Shown: one piece after another, positions 41,629 to 50,223 of the stretch
Numbering within the stretch: position 1 is the first letter of the stretch
How the letters are laid out: each line of letters begins with the position of its first letter
Assembly (NCBI GenBank): GCA_947374535.1
Contig: CANCCJ010000007.1
Coordinates: 1 to 64,000 of the forward strand
Source: Comamonadaceae bacterium
GTDB taxonomy: Bacteria > Pseudomonadota > Gammaproteobacteria > Burkholderiales > Burkholderiaceae
Reading direction: 5' to 3'
Length of the DNA: 64,000 nucleotides
Translations under genes and position numbers: made by a program
Notes under the pieces: generated by a model
What the model saw: only the letters and a program-made list of their open reading frames with translations
What the model was told of the DNA's origin: nothing
Databases searched by the model: none

Positions 41629-42243
41629 ATGTTCGGTATTGCGGACTACGGCGAATTTGTCGTGGCCATCATTGTGTTTCTGGCCATTCCTGGTCCCGGT
41701 AACTTGGCCTTGCTCACCGCAACGGGCAAGGGCGGCGTGCGCTCGGGTATGGCGGCTACGCTAGGTGTGATCGCTGGCGATCAGGTGCTCTTGTGGTTGG
41801 CGGTGGCGGGTTTGTCGGCTGTGTTGATCAACTATCCCGGCTTGTTCAGCTCGGTCAAGTGGATGGGCGCTGCTTATTTGTTGGGCTTGGGTTATTCCTT
41901 GTTCAAGGTCAAACCCGGTGATGGGCCCGTGCTGAGCATGAAGCCCGACCATTATTTTCGCCAAGCCCTGTTCATCACTGTGTTGAACCCCAAAGCGATA
42001 GTGTTTTACATGGCATTTTTTCCTCTGTTTGTCGATCCTGCCATTCACTTGGGGTTGCTTACTTTTGGGGTGATGGCGGTCACCATCGCTGCCTTGACTT
42101 TGACGTATGGTTTGGTGGTTGTATTGCTTGCATATTATTTGGCTGAACGCGTTCGCGCCAATCCGATTGTGGGCGCTGTCCTCAACAAGGCAGCCGGTGT
42201 TTTGCTGGTTGGTTTTGGCCTGAAATTGGCTTTGCTCAAATAA
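41629..42243 (+). CDS. LysE/RhtB family amino-acid exporter
   Basis: A 204-residue inner-membrane protein with about six hydrophobic helices. FLAIPGPGNLALLTATGKGGVRSGMAATLGVIAGD near residues 14-50 is the LysE/RhtB signature (PGP motif). Members export lysine, homoserine/threonine or related compounds; the substrate is not readable here. It lies 30 bp after rsmG and 27 bp before parA, an unusual place in the otherwise conserved mnmG-rsmG-parAB order. Confidence 0.9.
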   Translation: MFGIADYGEFVVAIIVFLAIPGPGNLALLTATGKGGVRSGMAATLGVIAGDQVLLWLAVAGLSAVLINYPGLFSSVKWMGAAYLLGLGYSLFKVKPGDGPVLSMKPDHYFRQALFITVLNPKAIVFYMAFFPLFVDPAIHLGLLTFGVMAVTIAALTLTYGLVVVLLAYYLAERVRANPIVGAVLNKAAGVLLVGFGLKLALLK

Positions 42244-42270
42244 ATTTTCTCTATTCCTCGAAAGCTCTGT

Positions 42271-43068
42271 ATGGCCAAAATCTTCTGCGTTGCAAACCAA
42301 AAAGGTGGCGTTGGCAAAACCACCACCACCGTCAACTTGGCGGCTGGTTTGGCTTTCGTTGGTCAGCGTGTATTGATGGTCGACTTGGACCCTCAGGGCA
42401 ATGCCACTATGAGTTCAGGTGTGGACAAGCGTGAGATGGCGTTGTCTGTGTATGACGTGCTGCTAGAAGAAGCTTCTGTGGCTGAAGCCCGCATCCGCAG
42501 CAACTGGGGCACCGAGGGCGTGCGTGCCAAGATTCCAACCTATGACGTGTTAGGTGCCAACCGCGACTTGGCGGGCGCTGAGGTTGAGCTGGTGTCGTTA
42601 GAGCGTCGCGAAAACCGCCTCAAGCAAGCCCTAGCGGCCGTGAATGCTGAATACGACTTTATTCTTATCGATTGCCCGCCTTCGTTGTCCATGCTCACGC
42701 TCAATGGCTTGTGTTCTGCCAACGGTGTGATCGTGCCGATGCAGTGCGAATACTTTGCGCTGGAAGGCTTGACGGACTTGGTCAACACCATCAAGCAGGT
42801 ACACGCCAACTTGAACCGTGAACTCAAAATCATCGGTTTGTTGCGCGTCATGTTTGACCCGCGCATCACCTTGCAACAACAGGTGAGCGACCAACTCAAA
42901 GACCACTTTGGGGACAAAGTGTTCAGCGCCGTCATCCCTCGCAATGTGCGTTTGGCCGAAGCACCCAGCTATGGTTTGCCGGGTGTGGTGTATGACCCCG
43001 CAGCCAAAGGCAGCCACGCGTTTGTGGACTTCGCCACTGAGATGGTCGAACGCGTGAAGACGCTCTAA
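42271..43068 (+). CDS. parA: Chromosome partitioning ATPase ParA (Soj)
   Basis: Deviant Walker-A ATPase that forms the DNA-bound gradient on which ParB-parS complexes move. The 265-residue protein has KGGVGKTTTTVNLA at residues 11-24, DLDPQGNAT as the Walker A' region and FILIDCPPSLSMLT as Walker B. It lacks the N-terminal DNA-binding extension of plasmid ParA, as expected for a chromosomal Soj. A hydrolase gene separates it from parB. Confidence 0.95.
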   Translation: MAKIFCVANQKGGVGKTTTTVNLAAGLAFVGQRVLMVDLDPQGNATMSSGVDKREMALSVYDVLLEEASVAEARIRSNWGTEGVRAKIPTYDVLGANRDLAGAEVELVSLERRENRLKQALAAVNAEYDFILIDCPPSLSMLTLNGLCSANGVIVPMQCEYFALEGLTDLVNTIKQVHANLNRELKIIGLLRVMFDPRITLQQQVSDQLKDHFGDKVFSAVIPRNVRLAEAPSYGLPGVVYDPAAKGSHAFVDFATEMVERVKTL

Positions 43069-43088
43069 CCCGAACACGCGTACACGCA

Positions 43089-43640
43089 GTGGCAACACCT
43101 GTACTCATTCTTCCAGGTTGGCGCAACAGCGGCCCTGGCCACTGGCAAAGCCTGTGGCAAAACGCGCATGGCTTTACCCGCGTAGAGCAACACAATTGGG
43201 ATTTTCCGTTGCGTGGCGACTGGATGATGCAACTCGAAGAGGCTGTGTTGGCCAACCCCGACGCCGCGCTCGTGGCCCACAGCTTGGGCTGTCTGTTGGT
43301 GGCCGCATGGGCGGCACATTCTCAAAACGCGCACCGTGTCAGCGCCGCCTTGCTGGTGGCACCTGCGGATGTTGAACGTCCAGAAATGCAACACATGCTC
43401 CACAGCTGGAGCCCCATCATGCGTCAGCGTTTGCCATTTAAAAGCACGTTGGCCATTAGCCGTAATGACCCCTATTGCAACCTTTTACGAGCCAGTGCTC
43501 TGGCCCACGCATGGGGTTCACGTTTGGTCGATTGCGGCATGAGCGGCCACATCAACACCGATTCACGCTTGGGCGACTGGCCCGAAGGCTTCGCCCTGTT
43601 ACAAGATTTACTCAAAGAAGAAGTTACCCATGGTCACTAA
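43089..43640 (+). CDS. RBBP9/YdeN-like serine hydrolase
   Basis: A 183-residue alpha/beta hydrolase of the DUF1234/RBBP9 type: the N-terminal VLILPGWRNSGPGHWQSLW is typical, the nucleophile Ser sits in VAHSLGC near residue 65, and GHINTDS near the C-terminus holds the catalytic His. The natural substrate of this family is poorly known. Start is a GTG. It lies 20 bp after parA and overlaps the parB start by 11 bp, so it is translated with the partition genes. Confidence 0.88.
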   Translation: MATPVLILPGWRNSGPGHWQSLWQNAHGFTRVEQHNWDFPLRGDWMMQLEEAVLANPDAALVAHSLGCLLVAAWAAHSQNAHRVSAALLVAPADVERPEMQHMLHSWSPIMRQRLPFKSTLAISRNDPYCNLLRASALAHAWGSRLVDCGMSGHINTDSRLGDWPEGFALLQDLLKEEVTHGH

Positions 43641-44550
43641 AAAAACCAAAGGCTTAGGCCGCGGCTTAGAAGCCTTGCTAGGCCCCAAAGTTGACGACAG
43701 CATCGCCGCACAAGCGGCTGCCGCTGAAGGCTTGCCCAGCACCTTACCGTTGACCCAAATGGTGCCCGGCATGTACCAGCCCCGTACACGCATGGACGAG
43801 GGCGCTTTGTATGAGCTGGCCGAGAGCATCAAAGCCCAAGGCATCATGCAGCCTATTCTTGTGCGCCAACTCACCGATGGGCCCAACGCTGGTAAGTATG
43901 AAATCATCGCCGGTGAACGCCGTAGCCGTGCCGCCAAATTAGCGGGCCTCGACACGGTGCCCGTGCTGGTGCGCAATGTGCCCAACGAAGCGGCTGCTGC
44001 GATGGCGTTGATCGAAAACATCCAGCGCGAAGACCTTAACCCGCTCGAAGAGGCGCAAGGCTTGCAACGGTTGGTCAAAGAGTTTGGCCTCACGCACGAA
44101 CTCGCCGCACAAGCCGTGGGCCGCTCGCGCAGTGCGGCCAGCAACTTGCTACGTTTGCTTAACTTGGCCGATCCCGTGCAGTCCATGCTCATGGCGGGCG
44201 ACATTGACATGGGCCACGCCCGTGCGCTGTTGTCGCTGGACCGCGGCTCGCAAATCACGGCTGCCAATCAAATCAGCGCAAAAAAAATGTCGGTGCGCGA
44301 AGCCGAGAGTTTGGTCAAAAAACTCAGTGCTGAATTCAACCTCGTGCCGCAAAAACCCAAGAGTGAAAAGTCGCGTGACATCAAACGCGTTGAAGAGGAG
44401 CTGTCTGATTTGCTCACCGCACAAGTGGAGGTGCGTGTGAAAAAACGCGTGAAACGCCACGGACGTGTTGAAGAAATGGGCGAGCTAGCGATTCAGTTTG
44501 GCTCGCTGGATGAACTGAACGGCCTGATCGACAAGTTGCGTAAGTCATAA
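43630..44550 (+). CDS. parB: Chromosome partitioning protein ParB (Spo0J)
   Basis: CTP-dependent clamp that loads at parS and spreads along DNA. In the 306-residue protein the N-terminal K-K-T-K-G-L-G-R-G-L-E-A-L contacts ParA, GERRSRAAKLAGL is the CTP-binding C-motif, ALIENIQREDLNPLEEAQGLQRL leads to the helix-turn-helix (LTHELAAQAVGRSRSAASNLLRLL), and a Lys-rich C-terminal dimerisation domain ends the protein. Its three cognate parS candidates lie 2.1-3.3 kb upstream. The first hybrid kinase starts 8 bp after its stop. Confidence 0.95.
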   Translation: MVTKKTKGLGRGLEALLGPKVDDSIAAQAAAAEGLPSTLPLTQMVPGMYQPRTRMDEGALYELAESIKAQGIMQPILVRQLTDGPNAGKYEIIAGERRSRAAKLAGLDTVPVLVRNVPNEAAAAMALIENIQREDLNPLEEAQGLQRLVKEFGLTHELAAQAVGRSRSAASNLLRLLNLADPVQSMLMAGDIDMGHARALLSLDRGSQITAANQISAKKMSVREAESLVKKLSAEFNLVPQKPKSEKSRDIKRVEEELSDLLTAQVEVRVKKRVKRHGRVEEMGELAIQFGSLDELNGLIDKLRKS

Positions 44551-44558
44551 CCCAACCA

Positions 44559-46313
44559 ATGCCCGAAACGCTGCAAACCCGCTTCCTGCCCAAGAGCATT
44601 TTCATTGGCTCTCAGCTCGAACGTCGCCGCAGTTTGTTGACTTACATGTTGCTCCTCTTGGGCGCATGTTCATTGCCGTTTTATTTCATCTACCAGCCAG
44701 ACTACGACCATGTGGCCAACTTGGTCGGTACCGTGGGTTACTGGGGTTTGCTGCTGTTGCTGTTGTTGGGCGCACCTTATTTGCTCATCGCGAACGGCAC
44801 ACTTTCGTGGTCCATGGGCTACGTGGCGTACTTGGCTGCGATGACGGGCGGCATCAATTCCCCCGTCATGGTTTGGATGACAGCCGCTGTGCTGCCAGCC
44901 ATTTTGTTGCTTGATCGAATGGCCTCTTTGTTCTGGGTCATCGTTGTGTTTTTGGCCAATTTGGTTTTGCTGCTTGTTAGTCTGCATGGCTGGGTGAACA
45001 GCAGCATCAACATGGCAAACGAGGTCATGGTTTGGACGTTTGCAAGCAAATTGTTTGTCATCGGTTTGGCGATGTACGTGGTGTTTGTCACCGACCGCAT
45101 GCACCGCAGCCAAGTGGCAGACATGGACCAAAGTAATGCGGAGTTAGAGCAAACGCACCAAGCACTCATCCGCGCTCAAGCGCACAAAGACGAATTCATC
45201 GCCTCAGTGGGCCATGAGCTTCGTACGCCGATGAATGCGATTTTGGGACTCAACGGCATCTTGCGCGCCGAGTTAGCCTCGTCCGCGGAAGACGCCGATG
45301 TGGTGGACCTCATTCGTCGCTCAACCGAGCAACTGCTGCAAGTCGTGAACGACATTTTGGATTTCTCACAATTGCAAGCGGGGCGACTGGCCTTGCATGT
45401 TGAAGAGTTTGGATTGCGCGAAACGTTGACGGCGCTGTTGGCCGCTTATGCCGGTAAAGCGCAAGTCAAAGGAGTTGTGCTCAATTTAGATGTCACAGCG
45501 GTGCACAACATGTGGGTCAAAGGCGATCGCCAGCGATTGTTGCAAGTGCTCAAAAACTTGTTAGACAACGCACTCAAATTCACCGCTGCTGGTCACATTG
45601 ACGTGCGAGTGCAGGCGGTGGGAGCGGGCGTGTTGTTTGAGGTTCAAGACACGGGAATTGGTATCGCCGTGGAACGTCAAAAACAAATCTTCCACGGATT
45701 TGAATACGCCGATGTCCAAACCAACCGCCAATATGGCGGTACGGGTTTGGGCCTCTCCATCTGTGAACGCTTGATCACCCTGCAAGGCGGCACCATTGGC
45801 GTGAGTAGTGTGCAAGGTCAGGGCGCACGGTTTTGGTTTCAGTTGCCCTTGCGCAGTGTTGCGGCACAAGACGCAAAGGAGGCCGCTGAAATGATGCGCG
45901 TACTGGCGGCAAAGCCGATGAAAGTTTTGCTGGTGGACGATAACGCTGTGAATTTGTTGGTCGCACGCATGATGCTCAAAAAATGTTTTCCTAAAGTTGA
46001 AATTGTGGAGGCGAGTAGTGGGTTGATTGCACTGCAAAAACTGCGTGCACAGCCGTTTGACTTGGCGCTCATGGACATGGTCATGCCTGATATGGATGGC
46101 ATGCAAGTGACCCAAACCTTGCGTAAGAACTTTCCCGCGCCCATGTGTCATATGCCCGTGTTGGCCCTCACTGCCAGCGCTAACCCCGTGGACCAAGACA
46201 GATGTTTGGCCTCTGGCATGGATGATGTGTTGCACAAGCCGCTGGATGAGCAAGAACTTTTGTCAAAGATCTCTCGCGCGCTTGTCACGCACTCGGCAAG
46301 GGCGAAGGCATGA
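44559..46313 (+). CDS. Hybrid sensor histidine kinase/response regulator 1
   Basis: A 584-residue protein: about six membrane helices in residues 25-180 with no large periplasmic loop, a short coiled linker, HisKA with phospho-acceptor His219 in VGHELRTPMNAIL, HATPase_c (N-box LLDNALKF, G1 DTGIGI, G2 GTGLGLS) and a C-terminal receiver with phospho-acceptor Asp506 in LMDMVMPDMDG. No Hpt or output domain is present, so the phosphate must pass to partners elsewhere. The signal is unknown; the compact membrane domain suggests an intramembrane cue. It starts 8 bp after parB and overlaps the next kinase by 4 bp. Confidence 0.9.
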   Translation: MPETLQTRFLPKSIFIGSQLERRRSLLTYMLLLLGACSLPFYFIYQPDYDHVANLVGTVGYWGLLLLLLLGAPYLLIANGTLSWSMGYVAYLAAMTGGINSPVMVWMTAAVLPAILLLDRMASLFWVIVVFLANLVLLLVSLHGWVNSSINMANEVMVWTFASKLFVIGLAMYVVFVTDRMHRSQVADMDQSNAELEQTHQALIRAQAHKDEFIASVGHELRTPMNAILGLNGILRAELASSAEDADVVDLIRRSTEQLLQVVNDILDFSQLQAGRLALHVEEFGLRETLTALLAAYAGKAQVKGVVLNLDVTAVHNMWVKGDRQRLLQVLKNLLDNALKFTAAGHIDVRVQAVGAGVLFEVQDTGIGIAVERQKQIFHGFEYADVQTNRQYGGTGLGLSICERLITLQGGTIGVSSVQGQGARFWFQLPLRSVAAQDAKEAAEMMRVLAAKPMKVLLVDDNAVNLLVARMMLKKCFPKVEIVEASSGLIALQKLRAQPFDLALMDMVMPDMDGMQVTQTLRKNFPAPMCHMPVLALTASANPVDQDRCLASGMDDVLHKPLDEQELLSKISRALVTHSARAKA

Positions 46314-48085
46314 GTCGGTTTTCGTTTGAGAACTTCACGGCGTGGGCGATCCCGCATTTGCCAGTTCGCTTTAGAGAGGGCAGGCTGCCGTATCTTTTCT
46401 TTGTTGCCGTGGTTTTGATGTGGGTCATGGTCGTGCTGGCCATCATCACACCCTATCCCAATGGTGTGCCCGTGCCACTTGCATTTGCACTTGTGGTGTT
46501 GGTCTTGCTTTTCCTGTTTGCCAAGGGCTTGTCATTGAATTGGGCTGTCAACATCGGTTTGTTGGCCGCCGTTTTTCAAGTCAGCTATGCCGCTTGGATG
46601 TCTGGCGGCATTTTCTCCCCGCGCATGGCGTGGATGACCGCTATTCCATTGGTTCCGTTTTACGCTGTGAGCCGCTTGTCTGGCTTGGCTTGGTTGGTCA
46701 TGGTGTTTCTCGTTGAAGTGACGATGGCGTATGTGACTTGGCAAGGTTGGTTACCCGATAACCCAACCTTAGGTGCTGCACAAGTGATGTCGTCGTTTGC
46801 CAGTTATTCGGTGGTCACACTCATCATCATCACGGTTCCATTTCTGTACGACAACCTCTTCCGTCAAGCCTACGCAGCGAGTTTGCAGCGCCACCTAGAG
46901 CTGGAAGAAAAACGCAAAGAGCTGCTGCGTACCGCCGCCTTGCGCGAACAATTCATTGCGACCGTGAGCCATGAGTTGCGCACACCGATGAATGCTATTT
47001 TGGGTTTCAACAACATGCTGCTCGCTCGTGTGGCGAACAACCCTCAAGCACGCAAGATCTTGAACCACACGCGCCAGTCTGCAGACCATTTACTCACGGT
47101 CATCAACGATGTGCTCGACTATTCGCAGTTGCAAGCCGGCAAGATCAAGGTGCAAAGCGAAACCTTCGCTTTGCGCGATACGGTCAACACCGCCTTTGAC
47201 CTCTTCGCACAACGTGTGGAGAGCATGCACTTGCAATACACCTGCACCATCGATGACAACGTGCCGCAGTGGGTTCGCGCCGACCGCCATCGATTGATGC
47301 AAATTCTGGTGAACCTTTTGGGTAACGCCATCAAATTCACGCACCAAGGCCATGTCATCTTGCGTGTGCGGAGGCAACCCTTGTGCGTGCATTTCTCGGT
47401 GCATGACAGTGGCATTGGCATTCCTGATGCGCAGCAGCACAAGATATTTCAGCGCTTTGTGCAAGCAGACGATGAAATTCAATCGCGTTACGGCGGCAAT
47501 GGCTTGGGCTTGTCCATCACGCAACGCTTGGTGGAGTTGATGGGCGGGCATATTGGTTTTGTGAGCACCGCGGGGCAAGGTTCCCAGTTTTGGTTTACCT
47601 TGCCTTTGGTAGAGGTGGCACCGCCTCAAACGCAAACGCAAACGCAAGCGCGACATGCGGCTGAAGTCGCTACGCCGATGGATGCGGTGCAACGCTTCTT
47701 GGTGGTGGACGATCACCCCATCAACCGTTTGTTGGTCCGTCAGATTCTCAAAAACCACTGGAAAAACTGTGAGCTGGTCGAGGCAGAAAACGGCGTGAAA
47801 GCGCTGGATGCGCTGCGTCAGCAAGCGTTTGATGTGATCTTGATGGACATGGTCATGCCAGAGATGGACGGCATTGAAGCCACCAGCGCGTTGCGTCAGA
47901 CCTTTGCCTCACCCGTGTGCGATACACCGGTGTTGGGCCTGACGGCGAACGTCAACCCGCAAGACTTAGAGCGTTTCTCTGCAGCAGGCGTCAATGCCGT
48001 TGTGCTCAAACCTTTTGATGCCGTGAAAGTGTGTGCGCAGGTCGAGCAGATGCTCACAGAGAAAAAATCTTCCCTGGGTTCATGA
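46310..48085 (+). CDS. Hybrid sensor histidine kinase/response regulator 2
   Basis: A 591-residue paralogue of the preceding kinase with the same order: membrane domain of about six helices (residues 20-190), HisKA with His221 in VSHELRTPMNAIL, HATPase_c (LLGNAIKF, DSGIGI, GNGLGLS) and receiver Asp513 in LMDMVMPEMDG. The two look like a tandem duplication that has diverged most in the membrane part and the kinase-receiver linker. A run of QTQTQTQ lies before the receiver. Its ATG overlaps the stop of kinase 1, and its 3' end overlaps the convergent dehydrogenase by 32 bp. Confidence 0.9.
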   Translation: MSRFSFENFTAWAIPHLPVRFREGRLPYLFFVAVVLMWVMVVLAIITPYPNGVPVPLAFALVVLVLLFLFAKGLSLNWAVNIGLLAAVFQVSYAAWMSGGIFSPRMAWMTAIPLVPFYAVSRLSGLAWLVMVFLVEVTMAYVTWQGWLPDNPTLGAAQVMSSFASYSVVTLIIITVPFLYDNLFRQAYAASLQRHLELEEKRKELLRTAALREQFIATVSHELRTPMNAILGFNNMLLARVANNPQARKILNHTRQSADHLLTVINDVLDYSQLQAGKIKVQSETFALRDTVNTAFDLFAQRVESMHLQYTCTIDDNVPQWVRADRHRLMQILVNLLGNAIKFTHQGHVILRVRRQPLCVHFSVHDSGIGIPDAQQHKIFQRFVQADDEIQSRYGGNGLGLSITQRLVELMGGHIGFVSTAGQGSQFWFTLPLVEVAPPQTQTQTQARHAAEVATPMDAVQRFLVVDDHPINRLLVRQILKNHWKNCELVEAENGVKALDALRQQAFDVILMDMVMPEMDGIEATSALRQTFASPVCDTPVLGLTANVNPQDLERFSAAGVNAVVLKPFDAVKVCAQVEQMLTEKKSSLGS

Positions 48086-49481
48086 TGTTAAGAGGGTCTA
48101 GTGCCCGTTTGATGGTGCGCATCATGTCCACAGCACCTTCGCCAGTTTCGGTACGCAAGAAGTCCATCTTGTGCAAACCAATGCCGTGCTCGCCCGTGCA
48201 GGTGCCTCCCAAACTCAAAGCACGCGTGACCAGTTTGTGGTTCAAGTCTTCAGCCGTGTTGCACTCGGCGGCGTTGTTGGGGTCAATCAAATAACCAAAG
48301 TGGAAATTGCCATCGCCCACATGTCCGACCAAGAAGTAGGGCAGGCCAGTTGCATCGACTTCATCGATGGAGTCCAACAAGCAATCTGCCAATTTGCTGA
48401 TCGGCACACAGGTGTCGGTGCTGATCGCGCGGCAGCCCGGTTTGCTTTGAATGGCGGCAAAGTAGGCGTTGTGTCGCGCCGTCCACAGGCGTGTGCGCTC
48501 TTCGGGGGTGGTCGCCCACTCGAACGACAGACCCCCGTACTCAGCGGCAATTTCTTGCACCGTTTCGGCTTGCTCTTTCACGCCAGCGGGGGAGCCGTGA
48601 AACTCCATCAGCAGCATCGGCGTTTCAGCAAGGCCGAGTTTGGCGTAGTGGTTCACCATGCGTATGGTGTTTCCGTCGATCAACTCCACGCGCGCAATGG
48701 GCACGCCCATTTGAATGGTGGCAATCGTCGTGTGCACTGCAGCTTCGATGCTAGGGAACGAGCACACCGCCGCAGAGACCGCCTCTGGTAGCGGGTAAAT
48801 GCGCAGCGATATTTCGGTCATCACGCCCAGCGTGCCTTCGCTGCCGACAAACAGGCGCGTCAAGTCGTAGCCCGCGGCAGATTTTTTGGCTCGCGTGCCT
48901 GTACGTATCACCTCGCCGCTCGCGGTGACTACTTCAAGGGCCAAGACGTTTTCGCGCATCGTGCCGTAGCGCACGGCATTGGTGCCGCTGGCGCGGGTGG
49001 CGCTCATGCCGCCAATCGAGGCGTCCGCACCGGGGTCGATGGGAAAAAACAAACCCGTGCTTTTGATCTCCTCGTTCAACTGTTTGCGCGTCACGCCTGG
49101 CTGCACAGTCACCGTTAAGTCTTCAGCGTTGATGCTCAGCACCTGGTTCATGCGGCTCACGTCTACGCTGATACCGCCTTGGACAGCCAGCAAATGCCCC
49201 TCTAAAGAAGAGCCCACGCCAAATGGAATCACAGGGACTTTGTATTGCGCCGCCAATTTGATGGCATCTGAGACATCTTGCGTGCTCTCGGCAAACACCA
49301 CAGCGGCAGGCGGGGGCACATGGGTGAAAGCAGACTCATCGCGCCCATGTTGCTCGCGAATCACTTGTGCGGTCGAGCAGTTCGCGCCAAAACGCGCTTG
49401 CAGCGCGGCGATCAAGGCTAGAGGAACCTCGCGCTGCGCGACGACTGGGGCTAGGTGCTGGTGGGCGGTGGATGCGTTCAT
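48054..49481 (-). CDS. FAD-linked D-lactate/glycolate-type dehydrogenase
   Basis: A 475-residue flavoprotein of the VAO family, GlcD/Dld group. The FAD-binding PP-loop VIPFGVGSSLEGH is near residue 75, DPGADASIGGMSATRASGTNAVRYGTM follows, and the C-terminal GTCTGEHGIGLHKMDFL is the family signature. It most resembles cytochrome-linked D-lactate dehydrogenases, but glycolate or 2-hydroxyglutarate are possible substrates. No glcE/glcF genes are adjacent, which argues against a glycolate oxidase complex. The Shine-Dalgarno AAGGAC precedes the ATG. Confidence 0.88.
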   Translation of the reverse strand: MNASTAHQHLAPVVAQREVPLALIAALQARFGANCSTAQVIREQHGRDESAFTHVPPPAAVVFAESTQDVSDAIKLAAQYKVPVIPFGVGSSLEGHLLAVQGGISVDVSRMNQVLSINAEDLTVTVQPGVTRKQLNEEIKSTGLFFPIDPGADASIGGMSATRASGTNAVRYGTMRENVLALEVVTASGEVIRTGTRAKKSAAGYDLTRLFVGSEGTLGVMTEISLRIYPLPEAVSAAVCSFPSIEAAVHTTIATIQMGVPIARVELIDGNTIRMVNHYAKLGLAETPMLLMEFHGSPAGVKEQAETVQEIAAEYGGLSFEWATTPEERTRLWTARHNAYFAAIQSKPGCRAISTDTCVPISKLADCLLDSIDEVDATGLPYFLVGHVGDGNFHFGYLIDPNNAAECNTAEDLNHKLVTRALSLGGTCTGEHGIGLHKMDFLRTETGEGAVDMMRTIKRALDPLNIMNPGKIFSL

Positions 49482-49587
49482 GGGTTGTCCTTAACGAGAG
49501 TTTCATTCTAAGAATAAGCCTTAGCGAGGATAGCCTCGCGTGTGACAGGCAAAATAGGTGAAAACCAAAACTCACGAGGCAACGCAC

Positions 49588-50148
49588 ATGGGAAACCGAC
49601 TTTCACAAATCGCCACCCGCACCGGAGACGCGGGTACCACCGGCTTGGGCAACAACCAACGCGTGTCCAAAAACAGCTTGCGCGTGCACGCCATGGGCGA
49701 GGTGGATGAACTCAACTCCAACATCGGCGTCCTCTTGTGCGAAGACATGCCGCAAGACGTGCGTGATGTGCTGGTTGAAATTCAACACCAGTTGTTCAAT
49801 TTGGGTGGCGAGTTGTCCATCCCCGGCTTTGAGTTGCTCAAACAAGAAGCCGTCCAAGCGCTCGACGAGGCACTCGAAACCTACAACGCCGATCTGCCTA
49901 AGCTCGAAGAGTTCATCTTGCCCGCAGGCACCCGTGGCGCCGCGCTGGCGCATGTGTGTCGCACCGTGGCGCGTCGCGCTGAGCGTGCCGTGGTGGCCTT
50001 GGGCAACGAGGAAGCCATTGGCGAAGCGCCTCGCCAATACCTCAACCGGCTCAGCGACCTCATGTTTGTGTTGGCACGTGTGCTCAACCGCATGAATGGC
50101 GGTGACGACGTGTATTGGAAAAGTCAGCGCCTCAAGAATAGTCAATAA
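49588..50148 (+). CDS. Cob(I)alamin adenosyltransferase, PduO type
   Basis: Transfers the adenosyl group of ATP to cob(I)alamin. A 186-residue four-helix bundle: the N-terminal IATRTGDAGTTGLGNNQRVSK binds ATP, and RTVARRAERAVVAL and LNRLSDLMFVLARVLN are the PduO signature helices. I chose ATG 49588 because MGNRLSQIATRTGD is the common start; the frame is open 10 codons further. The 106-bp divergent spacer upstream holds a small hairpin GCGAGG/CCTCGC at 49524-49539. Confidence 0.93.
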   Translation: MGNRLSQIATRTGDAGTTGLGNNQRVSKNSLRVHAMGEVDELNSNIGVLLCEDMPQDVRDVLVEIQHQLFNLGGELSIPGFELLKQEAVQALDEALETYNADLPKLEEFILPAGTRGAALAHVCRTVARRAERAVVALGNEEAIGEAPRQYLNRLSDLMFVLARVLNRMNGGDDVYWKSQRLKNSQ

Positions 50149-50223
50149 ACGCTTTGATCCAATAAGCTGTCCAACACGGGCGTAGACTGACTTCGGATTC
50201 TGATGGGTTTTCACCCATTGACC

